Below, one piece after another: positions 35,670 through 44,748 of a stretch of 64,000 bases of DNA; the stretch's first letter is position 1; every line of letters begins with the position of its first letter. The translations under genes were made by a program, and so were the position numbers. Source of the DNA: Pantoea sp. A4 (GTDB lineage: Bacteria; Pseudomonadota; Gammaproteobacteria; Enterobacterales; Enterobacteriaceae); contig NZ_ALXE01000021.1 in assembly GCF_000295955.2 (NCBI RefSeq), forward strand, positions 186,001 to 250,000, read 5' to 3'. Under the pieces are notes generated by a model. It worked only from the letters and a program-made list of their open reading frames with translations, made no database searches and had not been told where the DNA came from.

Positions 35670-37527
35670 AGCGTTCCTCTGAGTGATGATGGAGAGCAAG
35701 CTGGCGGAAGGCGGCCAGTGAATCGCTGATCCAGAGATATTGACCATCATGACGGCGATAAAGCGGCAAAGCCGAATGGGAAGACGGGGGCTGCCACTGT
35801 TTCAGCGCCAGAATCAGCGCATCGAGATCGGCAATACCGCACTGTCTGGCGTACTCCAGTGTGACCTGCCACTCATGCGGGTGGGCATAATAGGGAATCA
35901 GCAAATTCAGGCGATCGTAATCCTCGCCTGCCCAGTTGATTGCGCGGGCGAGCATGTTCAGGATCTGTGTGTAACCGGGGAAGGTGTTGCCGCCGGTCTG
36001 TATAAAGCAGTGCATTAAGATCAGCACGTTGGTATTCACACAACAGTCGAGTTGGCTGATGGGTTGATCGTCGCGCATCCAGGTGAGCAGAGCGCGAACC
36101 TGCGCCCACTGATGCTGTCGGGGCTTCAGGCGCGGATCGACTTTTGTCAGCTGATAATTATTGATCCCCAGCAGGGTCTGTTGCAGTTGCAGCGGGGTAC
36201 GGCGGCCATAGCGATACAGCACTTCGGTGATGAGGGCGGTATCGTCGACGTCTGGCGTAATCCGTTCGCCTTGCATCCAGGCGGGGTGCGCATCCGTAGG
36301 CCAAAAGCTAAAACGATGGGGCACAGTTTCGCAGCGTTCGAGAAAATCGAGTGCGCGATCAATATAAGGCGCGGTGAGATGATTGTGCTCCAGCGTACGC
36401 AGCACCTGAGCGGTGACAAAACCATTTTCATCCTGCTGCCACTGGCCGTCAGGCGTCAACACCTGCGAGAGAAAGGCACCGCTCGGTGCCTGGTTTTTTT
36501 GCAGCAGCGATGGGATCCCGGACTGGGCTAACCGAGAAGAACTGCGGCTCACTGGCTGGCTAACAAAGCGATCAATTTGCGGGCTAAACGTGCAGTTAAT
36601 GGCAGGTGTGCCCTGACTATCCACAGAGAAACCCAGCACATTAAACTGTAACGGCACCTCGGCGAGTATCAACCCATTAAGTACCGGTAAGCACAAGCCA
36701 CTCCGCTGTTGAAAAGCATCCAGCCAGGCGGGGACCGTGGCGCTGGCGCTGCAAAAGCGCGGAGCCATAGTAAACAGCGTGAAGCTGGTTAGCTGTTGAT
36801 CCTGTATCACCAGGCTCACGCCGTAAGTGGTGGGTGGAAACGCCTCATCGGACGGCCCCAGCGCCTGCTGTAGCAGTGTTTGCAAGTTCTGCTGCATGGC
36901 TGAGCTGCAACCAAAATGCTGCATGATGGCCAGCAATGTACGGAGGTCAAACGTGTCATTGCGCCAGAGCAAATAGTACTCCACTGCGCTTTCAGGCTGA
37001 GACGGATAGTAACCCACCATCAACGGGGTCAAGCCCGTGTAGGGTGTTAGCCAGGATGTCGCGGAAAATGCCCCTGTCTCCGGTAGCTCGGAATAGACTT
37101 TGGTTTGTGTGGCTGTGGCGGCGTATTTGCGGCCAATCCAGGAGCCAAAGCGCAGGGCCGCAACCGGTGGCTGCCACTGTTCCACTTCGGCAAAGCGCTG
37201 TTGGCTCGACGGGCACTCGCCAGCCCAACGGGCATAGTGCTGGCGGAAGGCGCTCAGTGAACGTGAGGCCTGCGGCACCGGAAGCAGCGGATCAAAGGTG
37301 GCGGCTATCGCTGCGGGTTTGGCACTGGAGAGGGTAAACTCCAGCGGCGACCCGTTATACCCCAGCAGGCTGTGCTGCCATGCCGGGGCTAACAACCCGG
37401 AATTGATGCGGGCCTGCATAAAGTGCTGCACATCCGCCTGCAAGTCCTCACGGACCGATGGCAACTGCTCACTGAGGCAACTGACCACCTTCTGCCATCC
37501 TGCGGGAATCACCGTCCATGCCGTCAT
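35650..37527 (-). CDS. Unknown protein with class II terpene-cyclase-like DxDD motif (orf7)
   Basis: A 625-residue cytoplasmic protein. The C-terminal half (about 335-615) looks like an alpha/alpha-barrel of the squalene-cyclase/prenyltransferase type. It has repeated helical pairs (GFVTAQVLRTLE, IDRALDFLERCE, TALITEVLYRYGR) and a PDVDDTA motif at residues 425-431, identical in form to the protonating DxDD of squalene-hopene cyclases and class II diterpene cyclases. The N-terminal 320 residues carry paired beta-strands alternating with helices (for example YGVSLVIQDQQLTSFTLFTMAPR), which could be an ABBA-prenyltransferase-like barrel, at low confidence. No DDxxD or QW repeats are clear. It overlaps orf6 by 4 bp and orf8 by 20 bp. 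Confidence 0.75.
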   Translation of the reverse strand: MTAWTVIPAGWQKVVSCLSEQLPSVREDLQADVQHFMQARINSGLLAPAWQHSLLGYNGSPLEFTLSSAKPAAIAATFDPLLPVPQASRSLSAFRQHYARWAGECPSSQQRFAEVEQWQPPVAALRFGSWIGRKYAATATQTKVYSELPETGAFSATSWLTPYTGLTPLMVGYYPSQPESAVEYYLLWRNDTFDLRTLLAIMQHFGCSSAMQQNLQTLLQQALGPSDEAFPPTTYGVSLVIQDQQLTSFTLFTMAPRFCSASATVPAWLDAFQQRSGLCLPVLNGLILAEVPLQFNVLGFSVDSQGTPAINCTFSPQIDRFVSQPVSRSSSRLAQSGIPSLLQKNQAPSGAFLSQVLTPDGQWQQDENGFVTAQVLRTLEHNHLTAPYIDRALDFLERCETVPHRFSFWPTDAHPAWMQGERITPDVDDTALITEVLYRYGRRTPLQLQQTLLGINNYQLTKVDPRLKPRQHQWAQVRALLTWMRDDQPISQLDCCVNTNVLILMHCFIQTGGNTFPGYTQILNMLARAINWAGEDYDRLNLLIPYYAHPHEWQVTLEYARQCGIADLDALILALKQWQPPSSHSALPLYRRHDGQYLWISDSLAAFRQLALHHHSEERYERLSY

Positions 37528-39224
37528 GAGTTAACGTCCTGTGGCTCTGCGGGGATCACAATCCCGGCCGGATTCTGCGGGCCGTTTTTAGTCACAGGCT
37601 GCCCACCCACCGGATACCAGGTAATGACAGAGTCGAGTGTCCAGGGCGCATCGGTGCGAAAGCGATATTTAAACACCTGGCTTTGCGGCTGCTGTGCGCT
37701 AAAGGTGAAAATTTTGGATTTAGACTGCTGATTGTCATCTTTCCATTTCAGTTCGACCTGAATCTGGTTGTATTTATGCCACTCCAGGCTTTGGTCGGGG
37801 AAAATAGACAACGTTGAAAGGGTTAAGAAGTCGCCAGGATCGAGATTGAACAGGGTTGAAGCCGTTTCTGTCTCTTCGGTGTAGCGGGTGCTGCCTTCCC
37901 AGCCAGTGGATACCGCAGATTTAAAGACAAACTCGCCGTGCAGTTTAAACAGTGCATTTTCCTGCTGACTGCGGGCCAGAGACTTTTTCCATGGAGCATC
38001 ATCATCAGAGGTAAAGGCGGGGGTGTTGTAAGGTTTGCCATCATAGGTCAATTGCAGATTGGCGGCTTTCAGCCCATATTCAGCGAAACCATCCGGCCCT
38101 AATACGGTGTAATCAATTTGCTGGAAGAAGGGATCGTTGACGTTCACTTCCAGGTAGTAGGGCGCAGTTTTTTGTACCCGCAACAGGTCGCTGCCAATGA
38201 AGTTTTGCGGTACGGCGGACTGACTCAGCGCTTTGGAATAGCGGTAGTTGAAGTTCAGCGTTTTGGTCTCTTCTTTTCTGACCAGCTTGATCTCCAGTGA
38301 AGCACAGGGCAGTAATCCGCCTGTTTGTTCCTCTTTCTTCTCTTTGTCCTCTTTTTTGCTCTCTTTGGCTTTTGCACTGGCGATCAGGGATTCTAAAATC
38401 GCATCACTGGCGGACTTCGACTGAGCATTGCTTTCGGCATTGGGTTGCAGGGTGGCGGTGAAGAAGCTTTTTAAAATCTCCTCTTTCACAAACTGTAGCG
38501 CCCATTCTCGCTGTTTTTCCACCTCATCGCCGGGTAGTCCTTCGGTGACTTTGATCACCAGGCTTTGATTCTGCTGCAATTTCTGCAACACGCTATCAAA
38601 GCCAAGCCAGAAGCTGGCCGGCGTCTCAATGGGAATGGGAATATTGGCACCAAACTTAGTATCAAATTCGGTGTAGATATTCTCGAACTTCGCCTCAACC
38701 TCAACTTTTAGTGCCGGGGTGATGCCGGTGTAAGTCAGGTTATAAGCCACCGCAGCGGGCGCTTCGGTTTGACTAAAAGCCGCTTCCAGAATCACCGCTT
38801 GTTCCGGCGTCAGTTTGGCACTGAAAATGGCGCTGTTGCTGCCAATCAGGCTGGGGCTTTGTGCACTGATCAGCTGCCCATTGGCATTCCCCACATCCAG
38901 CACAAAAAAGCTGACGTTGCCCTTATCGTAAGGCACTGGAGATTTGCGCGGCGTTTTAACGCTTATTTTGAGTGTTAGTAGATACTTATCAAAGGCACGC
39001 TGCAAATCACCTTCATCAAGAGCGGTGTTTACTTCGAAATTGAGATAACCACCGCGTTGCGCACTGTCATTACCGGTGTATTTAATCAACGCAAACACCG
39101 GCTTGCCATCGCGTTTAGCCAACTGGATGGTTTCAGGTTGATACCAGAACTGGTTATCGTCACTGTCATCGGCAAAAAAGGTAATACCGTCCACAGTGGC
39201 GGTTTTCTCACGCAGTAATAACAT
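37524..39224 (-). CDS. Unknown beta-rich paralogue (orf6)
   Basis: A 566-residue protein with no signal peptide. Near the N-terminus it has FWYQPETIQLAKRDGKPVF (about residues 26-44), the same pattern as orf4 and orf2. Further shared blocks are a SNSAIFSAKLT segment near 133 and NDPFFQQIDYTVLGP near 370. The C-terminus is a beta-domain (QVELKWKDDNQQSKSKIFTF). A lysine/glutamate-rich linker (about 280-300) separates the halves. Function unknown. AAGGA lies 6 nt before the ATG. Its stop overlaps orf7 by 4 bp. Confidence 0.8.
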   Translation of the reverse strand: MLLLREKTATVDGITFFADDSDDNQFWYQPETIQLAKRDGKPVFALIKYTGNDSAQRGGYLNFEVNTALDEGDLQRAFDKYLLTLKISVKTPRKSPVPYDKGNVSFFVLDVGNANGQLISAQSPSLIGSNSAIFSAKLTPEQAVILEAAFSQTEAPAAVAYNLTYTGITPALKVEVEAKFENIYTEFDTKFGANIPIPIETPASFWLGFDSVLQKLQQNQSLVIKVTEGLPGDEVEKQREWALQFVKEEILKSFFTATLQPNAESNAQSKSASDAILESLIASAKAKESKKEDKEKKEEQTGGLLPCASLEIKLVRKEETKTLNFNYRYSKALSQSAVPQNFIGSDLLRVQKTAPYYLEVNVNDPFFQQIDYTVLGPDGFAEYGLKAANLQLTYDGKPYNTPAFTSDDDAPWKKSLARSQQENALFKLHGEFVFKSAVSTGWEGSTRYTEETETASTLFNLDPGDFLTLSTLSIFPDQSLEWHKYNQIQVELKWKDDNQQSKSKIFTFSAQQPQSQVFKYRFRTDAPWTLDSVITWYPVGGQPVTKNGPQNPAGIVIPAEPQDVNS

Positions 39225-39233
39225 ACATGTTCC

Positions 39234-41075
39234 TTAATCACGCTGGGTGATATCAATGGCATCTTCATCAGTTGAGAGAGGGTATTGTTCGGACTTTTTT
39301 TCCGCAGACAGATAATCGATCACTACGAGCAGGGTGAGGGTTCTGCGTTCGGGATCGGGTTGATCGGCGCTAAAAAGCTGGGGAGACGCACGGTCCTGAT
39401 TGAATAAAAACGTCTGCTTGAGGATTGGCGTGGTGCTGTCGCCGCAGCGGAATTGCACGATGGCTTGTATCTGCCGGATCTGCTGCCAGTCGGCACTGGC
39501 GGAGATCAACAAACTACGCTGCGGGAACAGCGATGAGTACAACATCGCCTGCTGGCCAATGGGGTAGTGGAGTGTGGCAGGTAAATGCGGCAGCCCGGCA
39601 ACGCGTTGATACTCCGCCTTCAAGCTGAATTGAAAATTTTCGATGCCCGGTAGCATCACTGGCCACGCCGCAGTGGGGGCCTGCTCGGTTAATATCAGGC
39701 TCTGTGCCACCGGTCTCTGGCTTTCGCTGTATTGGGTACAGGCCACATTTAGCGTCACTTGTGAGTACCATTGCCAGTTAAACCCCGGTACGGCCAAAAA
39801 GCTGAAATGATACTGGCTGTAGAGCGCAGCCGCATCGATCCACGCCTCTTCCAGAGAGGTTTCTTGCCAGTCGGAGTGGACCTCACTGATCCCCGCAATC
39901 GCGGTACGGAAATAGAGGCTAAACTGGTACGCTACCGGCCAACGCATGGCTTTATCCGCATCAATAATCGCGGGTACGGAAAAGGTTTTACTGGCAACAT
40001 CTTCCTGGTTGAAGGTGTAGTTGTGGTCTTTTTCCCCGTAGCGTACGTTGAGCAGCAGCAGCAAAATATTGCTGTCCAGTTCGGTTTCTAACAGATGAAA
40101 CGTCACTTTACGTCGGGTGAAAAAATCATCGCTGATGTCTTGCTGCTGAATGATCCGTTCGGCCTGATAATTTTCGGCATCCACCATCTGTGCCAGCAGG
40201 GCCTGCGGATAAATGGCGCGTTTTACCGCACTGTACTCTTCCAGCCTCGCGCTGAGCTGGCGTTGGCTGTAATCATGTTGCGTGATCTTTTGCAGGTAGA
40301 AACCAACACGGTCAGCATGCTGCGGTGTCGGAGGGGTAAATACCGGGCTAAAGAATTCCGCCAATAATATTTGTGTCAGTTCTCGTCCTGCCTGTTCGAC
40401 GATGCTACCGGGATCAACAATACGCGTTTTGATCGTTACGTAGTGTTCGGTAATCAGCAGGCTGGATATTTTCTCGATATCCACACTGAACAGTAAGAAA
40501 TTAAAGCCAACGTGTTCTTCAAGATAGGTATAAACCTGTTGCCACTCCGCGATTAATTCAAAGGTTGAGGGCGGTAATTGCTGGATATAATCAATTTTAT
40601 AACTCACCGCCAGCGGTGTGGTGGTTGGCTGGCGTAGCAGTGCTTTGAACGTTTCTATTTCAGCCGTGTCGCTAAACTTGACCGCCATCAAACAGTTCTG
40701 CGTGGTGTTCTGCGCGGCTGGAAAAACGGTGGTGGGTATAAAACCCGTGATATCCAGCGTGACATGACACGCTGTGACCTGCAGTGGCAGCAGAATCGCC
40801 TCAGCCGGAATCTCTCTGTGCTCACGTGCTGCCGCCTCGGCCTGAGCATAAGTGCAGGTTAATACGCTTTGCAGATTTAGCATGGCGTAATAAACGGTCT
40901 CACTCTGCTGGGCGTTGCGGTAAATGGTATAGGTGATAGCCGGGTGATCAGCATTATCAAGCCGCAGCCGCGGCAGCCCGGCGCAGTAATAAAAGATCGT
41001 CTGCTGTTCATTGGCGGCAATAAACAGCACGTCATGACTGCTTAAGCTGTTATCAAAGCGACGCGATTGTGACAT
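39234..41075 (-). CDS. Unknown beta-rich paralogue (orf5)
   Basis: A 613-residue protein related to orf4 and orf6 in block order. It has a Tyr-rich N-terminal strand (TIFYYCAGLPRLRLD), an AVKFSDTAEIETFKALL block near 155, ELIAEWQQVYTYLEEH near 195 and ISDDFFTRRKVTFHLL near 325. Two or more C-terminal beta-domains follow, with LNVRYGEKDHNYTF and VQFRCGDSTTPILKQTFLF. No signal peptide or membrane segment. A 70-bp gap with a strong hairpin separates it from upstream orf4. Function unknown. Confidence 0.8.
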   Translation of the reverse strand: MSQSRRFDNSLSSHDVLFIAANEQQTIFYYCAGLPRLRLDNADHPAITYTIYRNAQQSETVYYAMLNLQSVLTCTYAQAEAAAREHREIPAEAILLPLQVTACHVTLDITGFIPTTVFPAAQNTTQNCLMAVKFSDTAEIETFKALLRQPTTTPLAVSYKIDYIQQLPPSTFELIAEWQQVYTYLEEHVGFNFLLFSVDIEKISSLLITEHYVTIKTRIVDPGSIVEQAGRELTQILLAEFFSPVFTPPTPQHADRVGFYLQKITQHDYSQRQLSARLEEYSAVKRAIYPQALLAQMVDAENYQAERIIQQQDISDDFFTRRKVTFHLLETELDSNILLLLLNVRYGEKDHNYTFNQEDVASKTFSVPAIIDADKAMRWPVAYQFSLYFRTAIAGISEVHSDWQETSLEEAWIDAAALYSQYHFSFLAVPGFNWQWYSQVTLNVACTQYSESQRPVAQSLILTEQAPTAAWPVMLPGIENFQFSLKAEYQRVAGLPHLPATLHYPIGQQAMLYSSLFPQRSLLISASADWQQIRQIQAIVQFRCGDSTTPILKQTFLFNQDRASPQLFSADQPDPERRTLTLLVVIDYLSAEKKSEQYPLSTDEDAIDITQRD

Positions 41076-41105
41076 GACCGGATCACCCTCAGAGTAAGAT
41101 CATTG

Positions 41106-41133
41106 GATGGCAGCCCGCAGTGGGGCTGCCATC
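41106..41133 (-). promoter_or_regulatory. Intra-operon hairpin between orf4 and orf5
   Basis: Perfect 11-bp arms GATGGCAGCCC and GGGCTGCCATC with a 6-nt loop sit in the only large gap of the operon. No T-run follows on the minus strand, so partial attenuation or an RNA-stability element is more likely than full termination. Confidence 0.5.
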
Positions 41134-41145
41134 ATGATTGCTGCG

Positions 41146-43293
41146 TTAAACTTCGAAATTAATTAGCTCGTTTTCAATATCCTCTTTGAGGGTTTTTGGT
41201 GTGCCGGTTTTATAAACAATCGTGGCCTGGTAGCTGGCGTGAATGTTTAATTTGGCTGGGGACCCGGCGAGATGGAAGGAGATCGTATCGACTTTGGCAT
41301 CGCCATTGAAATCTTTCAGGATGATCTGTTTACTCTGCGTGAGCTGGTGAGTTTTATCTTCAACGGTGACTTTCAGCACCACCTGCGAAACGTCCTTTTC
41401 CCCTGATTCGGTGATGATGTAGGTGTAATCCTGCACAAAAGGCAGAGCATTCTCGACCTGAATTTGCTGGCCATGCGTGCCAACATAGCCAGGGAGTTGC
41501 GGATTGGTTTCACCGGTGTCCGGAACGGGGACGAAAATATCACCGTTGGTCAGGCTGTATTCAAGGCTGTAGTAAAGGGGAGCGGTGTAATCTTTGCCTA
41601 CGGCAAACAGAATCGGCTCTGGCGATTTTTCCCGTGTAATAATGCTGGGTTTACTGAAAGGGGGAATGCCGTGGGCGCTGTCAGAGAACTCCGCCAGCAC
41701 TTTAATCTGCCGGAACAGATCCCAGTCACCCGGCTGAATAATTGGCAGAATCTCAGCGTAAACCAGCCCACTGTTATCGACGATATCCAGCGGGATGGCC
41801 AGTTTGTCGGAGACGGTGATTTCATCAGACTGATAATATTCCGCTCCGCCGCCGGTAAACGTGACTTCGTAGTTATAGCTCAGCGTACGGCCAATTTTCT
41901 GATCTAAATGCCACCTTTTAGTCGACTGCTCGCTGGGTTTATCTTTATTGAAAATTAAAGTGTCGACATCACCGTTATACTTAGCATTCACGATGACATT
42001 GGAAATATGATATTTTTCCAGATCCGATGGTACGATAAAGGCAGGCTGGAAATCTTTAAAGAAAGGATCGTCGAGGTTATAGGCTTTGAAATACTCATCG
42101 ACTTTCTCCTCTCCCACCAGTGACGTGATTGAAGGGAGGATTTCTTGTGGATAAATAGAAAAAGCGACAGCGGAGTTTTGTTCGTAAACCCGGGTAAAAT
42201 CTTTGGTTTGGTCTAAACTCTCCTGGAATTTACGATATTCACCGGCATCGTTTAATAGATTCAGACCAAAATCCAGTCCGGTCTGGCTACTCAGAATTTG
42301 CTCTACCTGAGTTTGACCCCATTTGGTCAGGTTTTCCGTCCATTTGTTATACTGGTCACCGGTCATGCCCAGATCGGCGGCGGTCAATTTAAATTCTGGT
42401 TTAACGACGATTGCTTCTTTTTCATAAAATGATTGCGTAATTTTTTTCTCATCAGCCGACCAGGTGTGATGACTGGTTTCTAGCACCAGTGACTTGGTGA
42501 TTTTTTGATCGTATTTAACTGTGACCGTCGCGGCAGGCAGCAATGCATTGATATTGAAATCAAAGCGGATGCCCACGCTGGAACCGTCCGTGCTACCTCT
42601 CAACACATTTTCGAAAATCTGAGCACCATCTTTGGTTAATGAAAGGCTGAAAATCGTATTGTTATCACCGAGGCCAGAAGGATGCTGATCGGTTGGGATT
42701 TCGCGATAATAATCTTTGTTATTATCCATGATCAGTGTCGCATTCGCGGCGGTATAGCTTGGCTGTATCAGTTTAATGGCAGACGCACCTGACGGCATCA
42801 GGTCGACTAAAAACTGATCATCACCTGCGGTTTTATCATATTTCTTCAGATATTCACTGGCCTGTTGATCGGTGAGGCCGGTATCTTTTAGTGCCTTATC
42901 TTTCGCCTCTTTTTTGGCTTTATCGTTTGGATTAGCAGCATAATCCGCGGTGGCCTTCGCATATATTACAATCAGTTTTGATTTGGCTTTTAACTGGTTA
43001 GTGAGTTCGTCACCTAGCAGTTGTACTTTAATTTGTGATTTAAGCTCTTCTGTTGGCTGTGGAAGCATGACGCTAAACATTGCGTAGCCACCTTCCTGCT
43101 CTTCCCCGAAATATTTATAGAACATAAAGTTCGGGCCGCCATTATCTTTCTTGGTGAATACCGGAATTTCCGGCACGACATACCAGATGTTTTTATCGTC
43201 GCTGTCGCCAAAACAGGTATAAGCATAATCTTTTCTGCCAAGATATTCTTCAGTTTTAATCTTAACGGAAATACGTTGTAGGCTGTTTAACAT
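41146..43293 (-). CDS. Unknown beta-rich paralogue, largest member (orf4)
   Basis: A 715-residue acidic protein, the largest of the operon. N-terminal block: IWYVVPEIPVFTKKDNGGPNF at about 32-52, as in orf6. Then a lysine-rich helical stretch (about 95-140, KLIVIYAKATADYAANPNDKAKKEAKDK), DNNTIFSLSLTKDG near 209, PAATVTVKYDQKITK near 255, LDDPFFKDFQPAFI near 415, and three or more beta-domains to the end. IILKDFNGDAKVDTISF in the last domain shows spaced acidic residues that could bind a cation. No signal peptide. AGGA lies 8 nt before the ATG. Function unknown. Confidence 0.82.
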   Translation of the reverse strand: MLNSLQRISVKIKTEEYLGRKDYAYTCFGDSDDKNIWYVVPEIPVFTKKDNGGPNFMFYKYFGEEQEGGYAMFSVMLPQPTEELKSQIKVQLLGDELTNQLKAKSKLIVIYAKATADYAANPNDKAKKEAKDKALKDTGLTDQQASEYLKKYDKTAGDDQFLVDLMPSGASAIKLIQPSYTAANATLIMDNNKDYYREIPTDQHPSGLGDNNTIFSLSLTKDGAQIFENVLRGSTDGSSVGIRFDFNINALLPAATVTVKYDQKITKSLVLETSHHTWSADEKKITQSFYEKEAIVVKPEFKLTAADLGMTGDQYNKWTENLTKWGQTQVEQILSSQTGLDFGLNLLNDAGEYRKFQESLDQTKDFTRVYEQNSAVAFSIYPQEILPSITSLVGEEKVDEYFKAYNLDDPFFKDFQPAFIVPSDLEKYHISNVIVNAKYNGDVDTLIFNKDKPSEQSTKRWHLDQKIGRTLSYNYEVTFTGGGAEYYQSDEITVSDKLAIPLDIVDNSGLVYAEILPIIQPGDWDLFRQIKVLAEFSDSAHGIPPFSKPSIITREKSPEPILFAVGKDYTAPLYYSLEYSLTNGDIFVPVPDTGETNPQLPGYVGTHGQQIQVENALPFVQDYTYIITESGEKDVSQVVLKVTVEDKTHQLTQSKQIILKDFNGDAKVDTISFHLAGSPAKLNIHASYQATIVYKTGTPKTLKEDIENELINFEV

Positions 43294-43314
43294 ACTTTAT
43301 TCCTCATGATTAAA

Positions 43315-44748
43315 CTACTTATTATATTGCAGGGTGATCGGTGATGTAGTGGCTTGTTGCAGACCCGAATCATAGTCGGTGGGAATTAATCCGCTGGTTT
43401 TTCCTTGCCAGCGATATTCAATGTGCCCATCGGCTATGCTGGAATAGGTATTAAGTAACCACTCTGACTGCCAGATTTGGTTATTAAATGAAAATGAGTG
43501 GGTTTTCTTGTTTATTCCCACTTGAGAGGGGATGTAGGTTGCATTCCCCGTGATATTTTTAAATTTTGCGCTCAGGCTATTGGCATCGAAAAGGACGTTA
43601 TACCAACCGATATCTTCAGCGGTTAAGGTAATATTTTCTTCCCAGTCGAGCACGCTGATAAATTTACTGTAATCACCGTAGGTAATTTCCAGCGTGAGCG
43701 TGGTGATATTTGCCTCTGCCGTAATGGTTTCGGCGGGGAACAGAGGCCAGGAGAGTGATAAGCTCTCATCACCCCAACTGAGTTCAACGCCTGAGATACC
43801 CAGCTTAGACGCGTTCACATCCAGCGTGAAATGACACTGTTTTTCCTCGCCGGGCTGTCCATTGCGGTCTGGTTCGGGCAATGGCGTTTTACTGCTGCTG
43901 ACAATCGAACTGTAGGGCAGGTAACCCAAAATGGGGGCAATATCGATTTCATGGTAAAGGCGATAGCGCTGTGGAGAGCTGCCGGTGTAGATAAATTCAT
44001 AATCCGCTTCGTCAGGTAGCTGGCTGGGATCGTCGACATTGCGTAACTTGCTGGCAAGGGATAACGCGGCCAGTGAGATCACGCCTTGTCGGGTTTCCGC
44101 GCGGGATTTTGCCGAGGGGCTGTTTTTATACTCCTCAAGCAGTCCGGCATTGCCCTCAGTGATGAGCTGCTCCAGCAGCACCTCAAGCTGTTCGCGCTGT
44201 TTCTTATCCTCGGCCAGTGCCCGGTGTAAAACGGCGAGCCAGTCCGCACGCAATTCGGCCTGGGATTCGCACAATACGCTGAACTCACTGGTGGTTTGCA
44301 GCCATACCCGGTTCTCTTTACCTTGAATAGCCTCCGCCAACTGCCCACTTTCGCCATGGGTGAGTGGCATCTGGTTCTGTTCAAACGGCACGCTGTAATC
44401 GCTGGCGTCATCCCGCACAAACTTCAGACCCATCGCGTGGGCGACATCCAGCAAACTTAAGGTCGGTTTTTGCGATCCGTTGAGGAAATGCTGGCGGATG
44501 TAACTCTCCAGTGGGGCGGGATCCAGCGCTAAATTGGGTACGATAAAGGTGGCCAGACCGCCAGCCGTGCTGGTGATGAGCTTTAGCGAACTGGTTTTGC
44601 TGCTGCCGTTAGCAGTGACCAAATCGACACTGGCTCTGGCATAGCGGTATTGCAGCGTTTCGTCACGCTGATCGTGAAACGCCAGAGCCGGATTCAGGAT
44701 AAAAAAGTGCTCGAGGCTGGTGGCCGGATCGAGAAATTCACTGCTCAT
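43315..44748 (-). CDS. Unknown protein (orf3)
   Basis: A 477-residue protein of unrecognised family with a mixed composition. It has N-terminal strands (FFILNPALAF), a central helical and glutamate-rich part (about 165-220, EDKKQREQLEVLLEQLITEG) and a beta-rich C-terminal half. NLTAEDIGWYNVLFD-like and VELSWGDESLSLSWPLF segments suggest immunoglobulin-like domains. No signal peptide. Its start overlaps the orf2 stop by 1 bp (TAATG), and GGAG lies 7 nt upstream, so translation is coupled. Orf4 follows after 21 bp. Confidence 0.78.
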   Translation of the reverse strand: MSSEFLDPATSLEHFFILNPALAFHDQRDETLQYRYARASVDLVTANGSSKTSSLKLITSTAGGLATFIVPNLALDPAPLESYIRQHFLNGSQKPTLSLLDVAHAMGLKFVRDDASDYSVPFEQNQMPLTHGESGQLAEAIQGKENRVWLQTTSEFSVLCESQAELRADWLAVLHRALAEDKKQREQLEVLLEQLITEGNAGLLEEYKNSPSAKSRAETRQGVISLAALSLASKLRNVDDPSQLPDEADYEFIYTGSSPQRYRLYHEIDIAPILGYLPYSSIVSSSKTPLPEPDRNGQPGEEKQCHFTLDVNASKLGISGVELSWGDESLSLSWPLFPAETITAEANITTLTLEITYGDYSKFISVLDWEENITLTAEDIGWYNVLFDANSLSAKFKNITGNATYIPSQVGINKKTHSFSFNNQIWQSEWLLNTYSSIADGHIEYRWQGKTSGLIPTDYDSGLQQATTSPITLQYNK

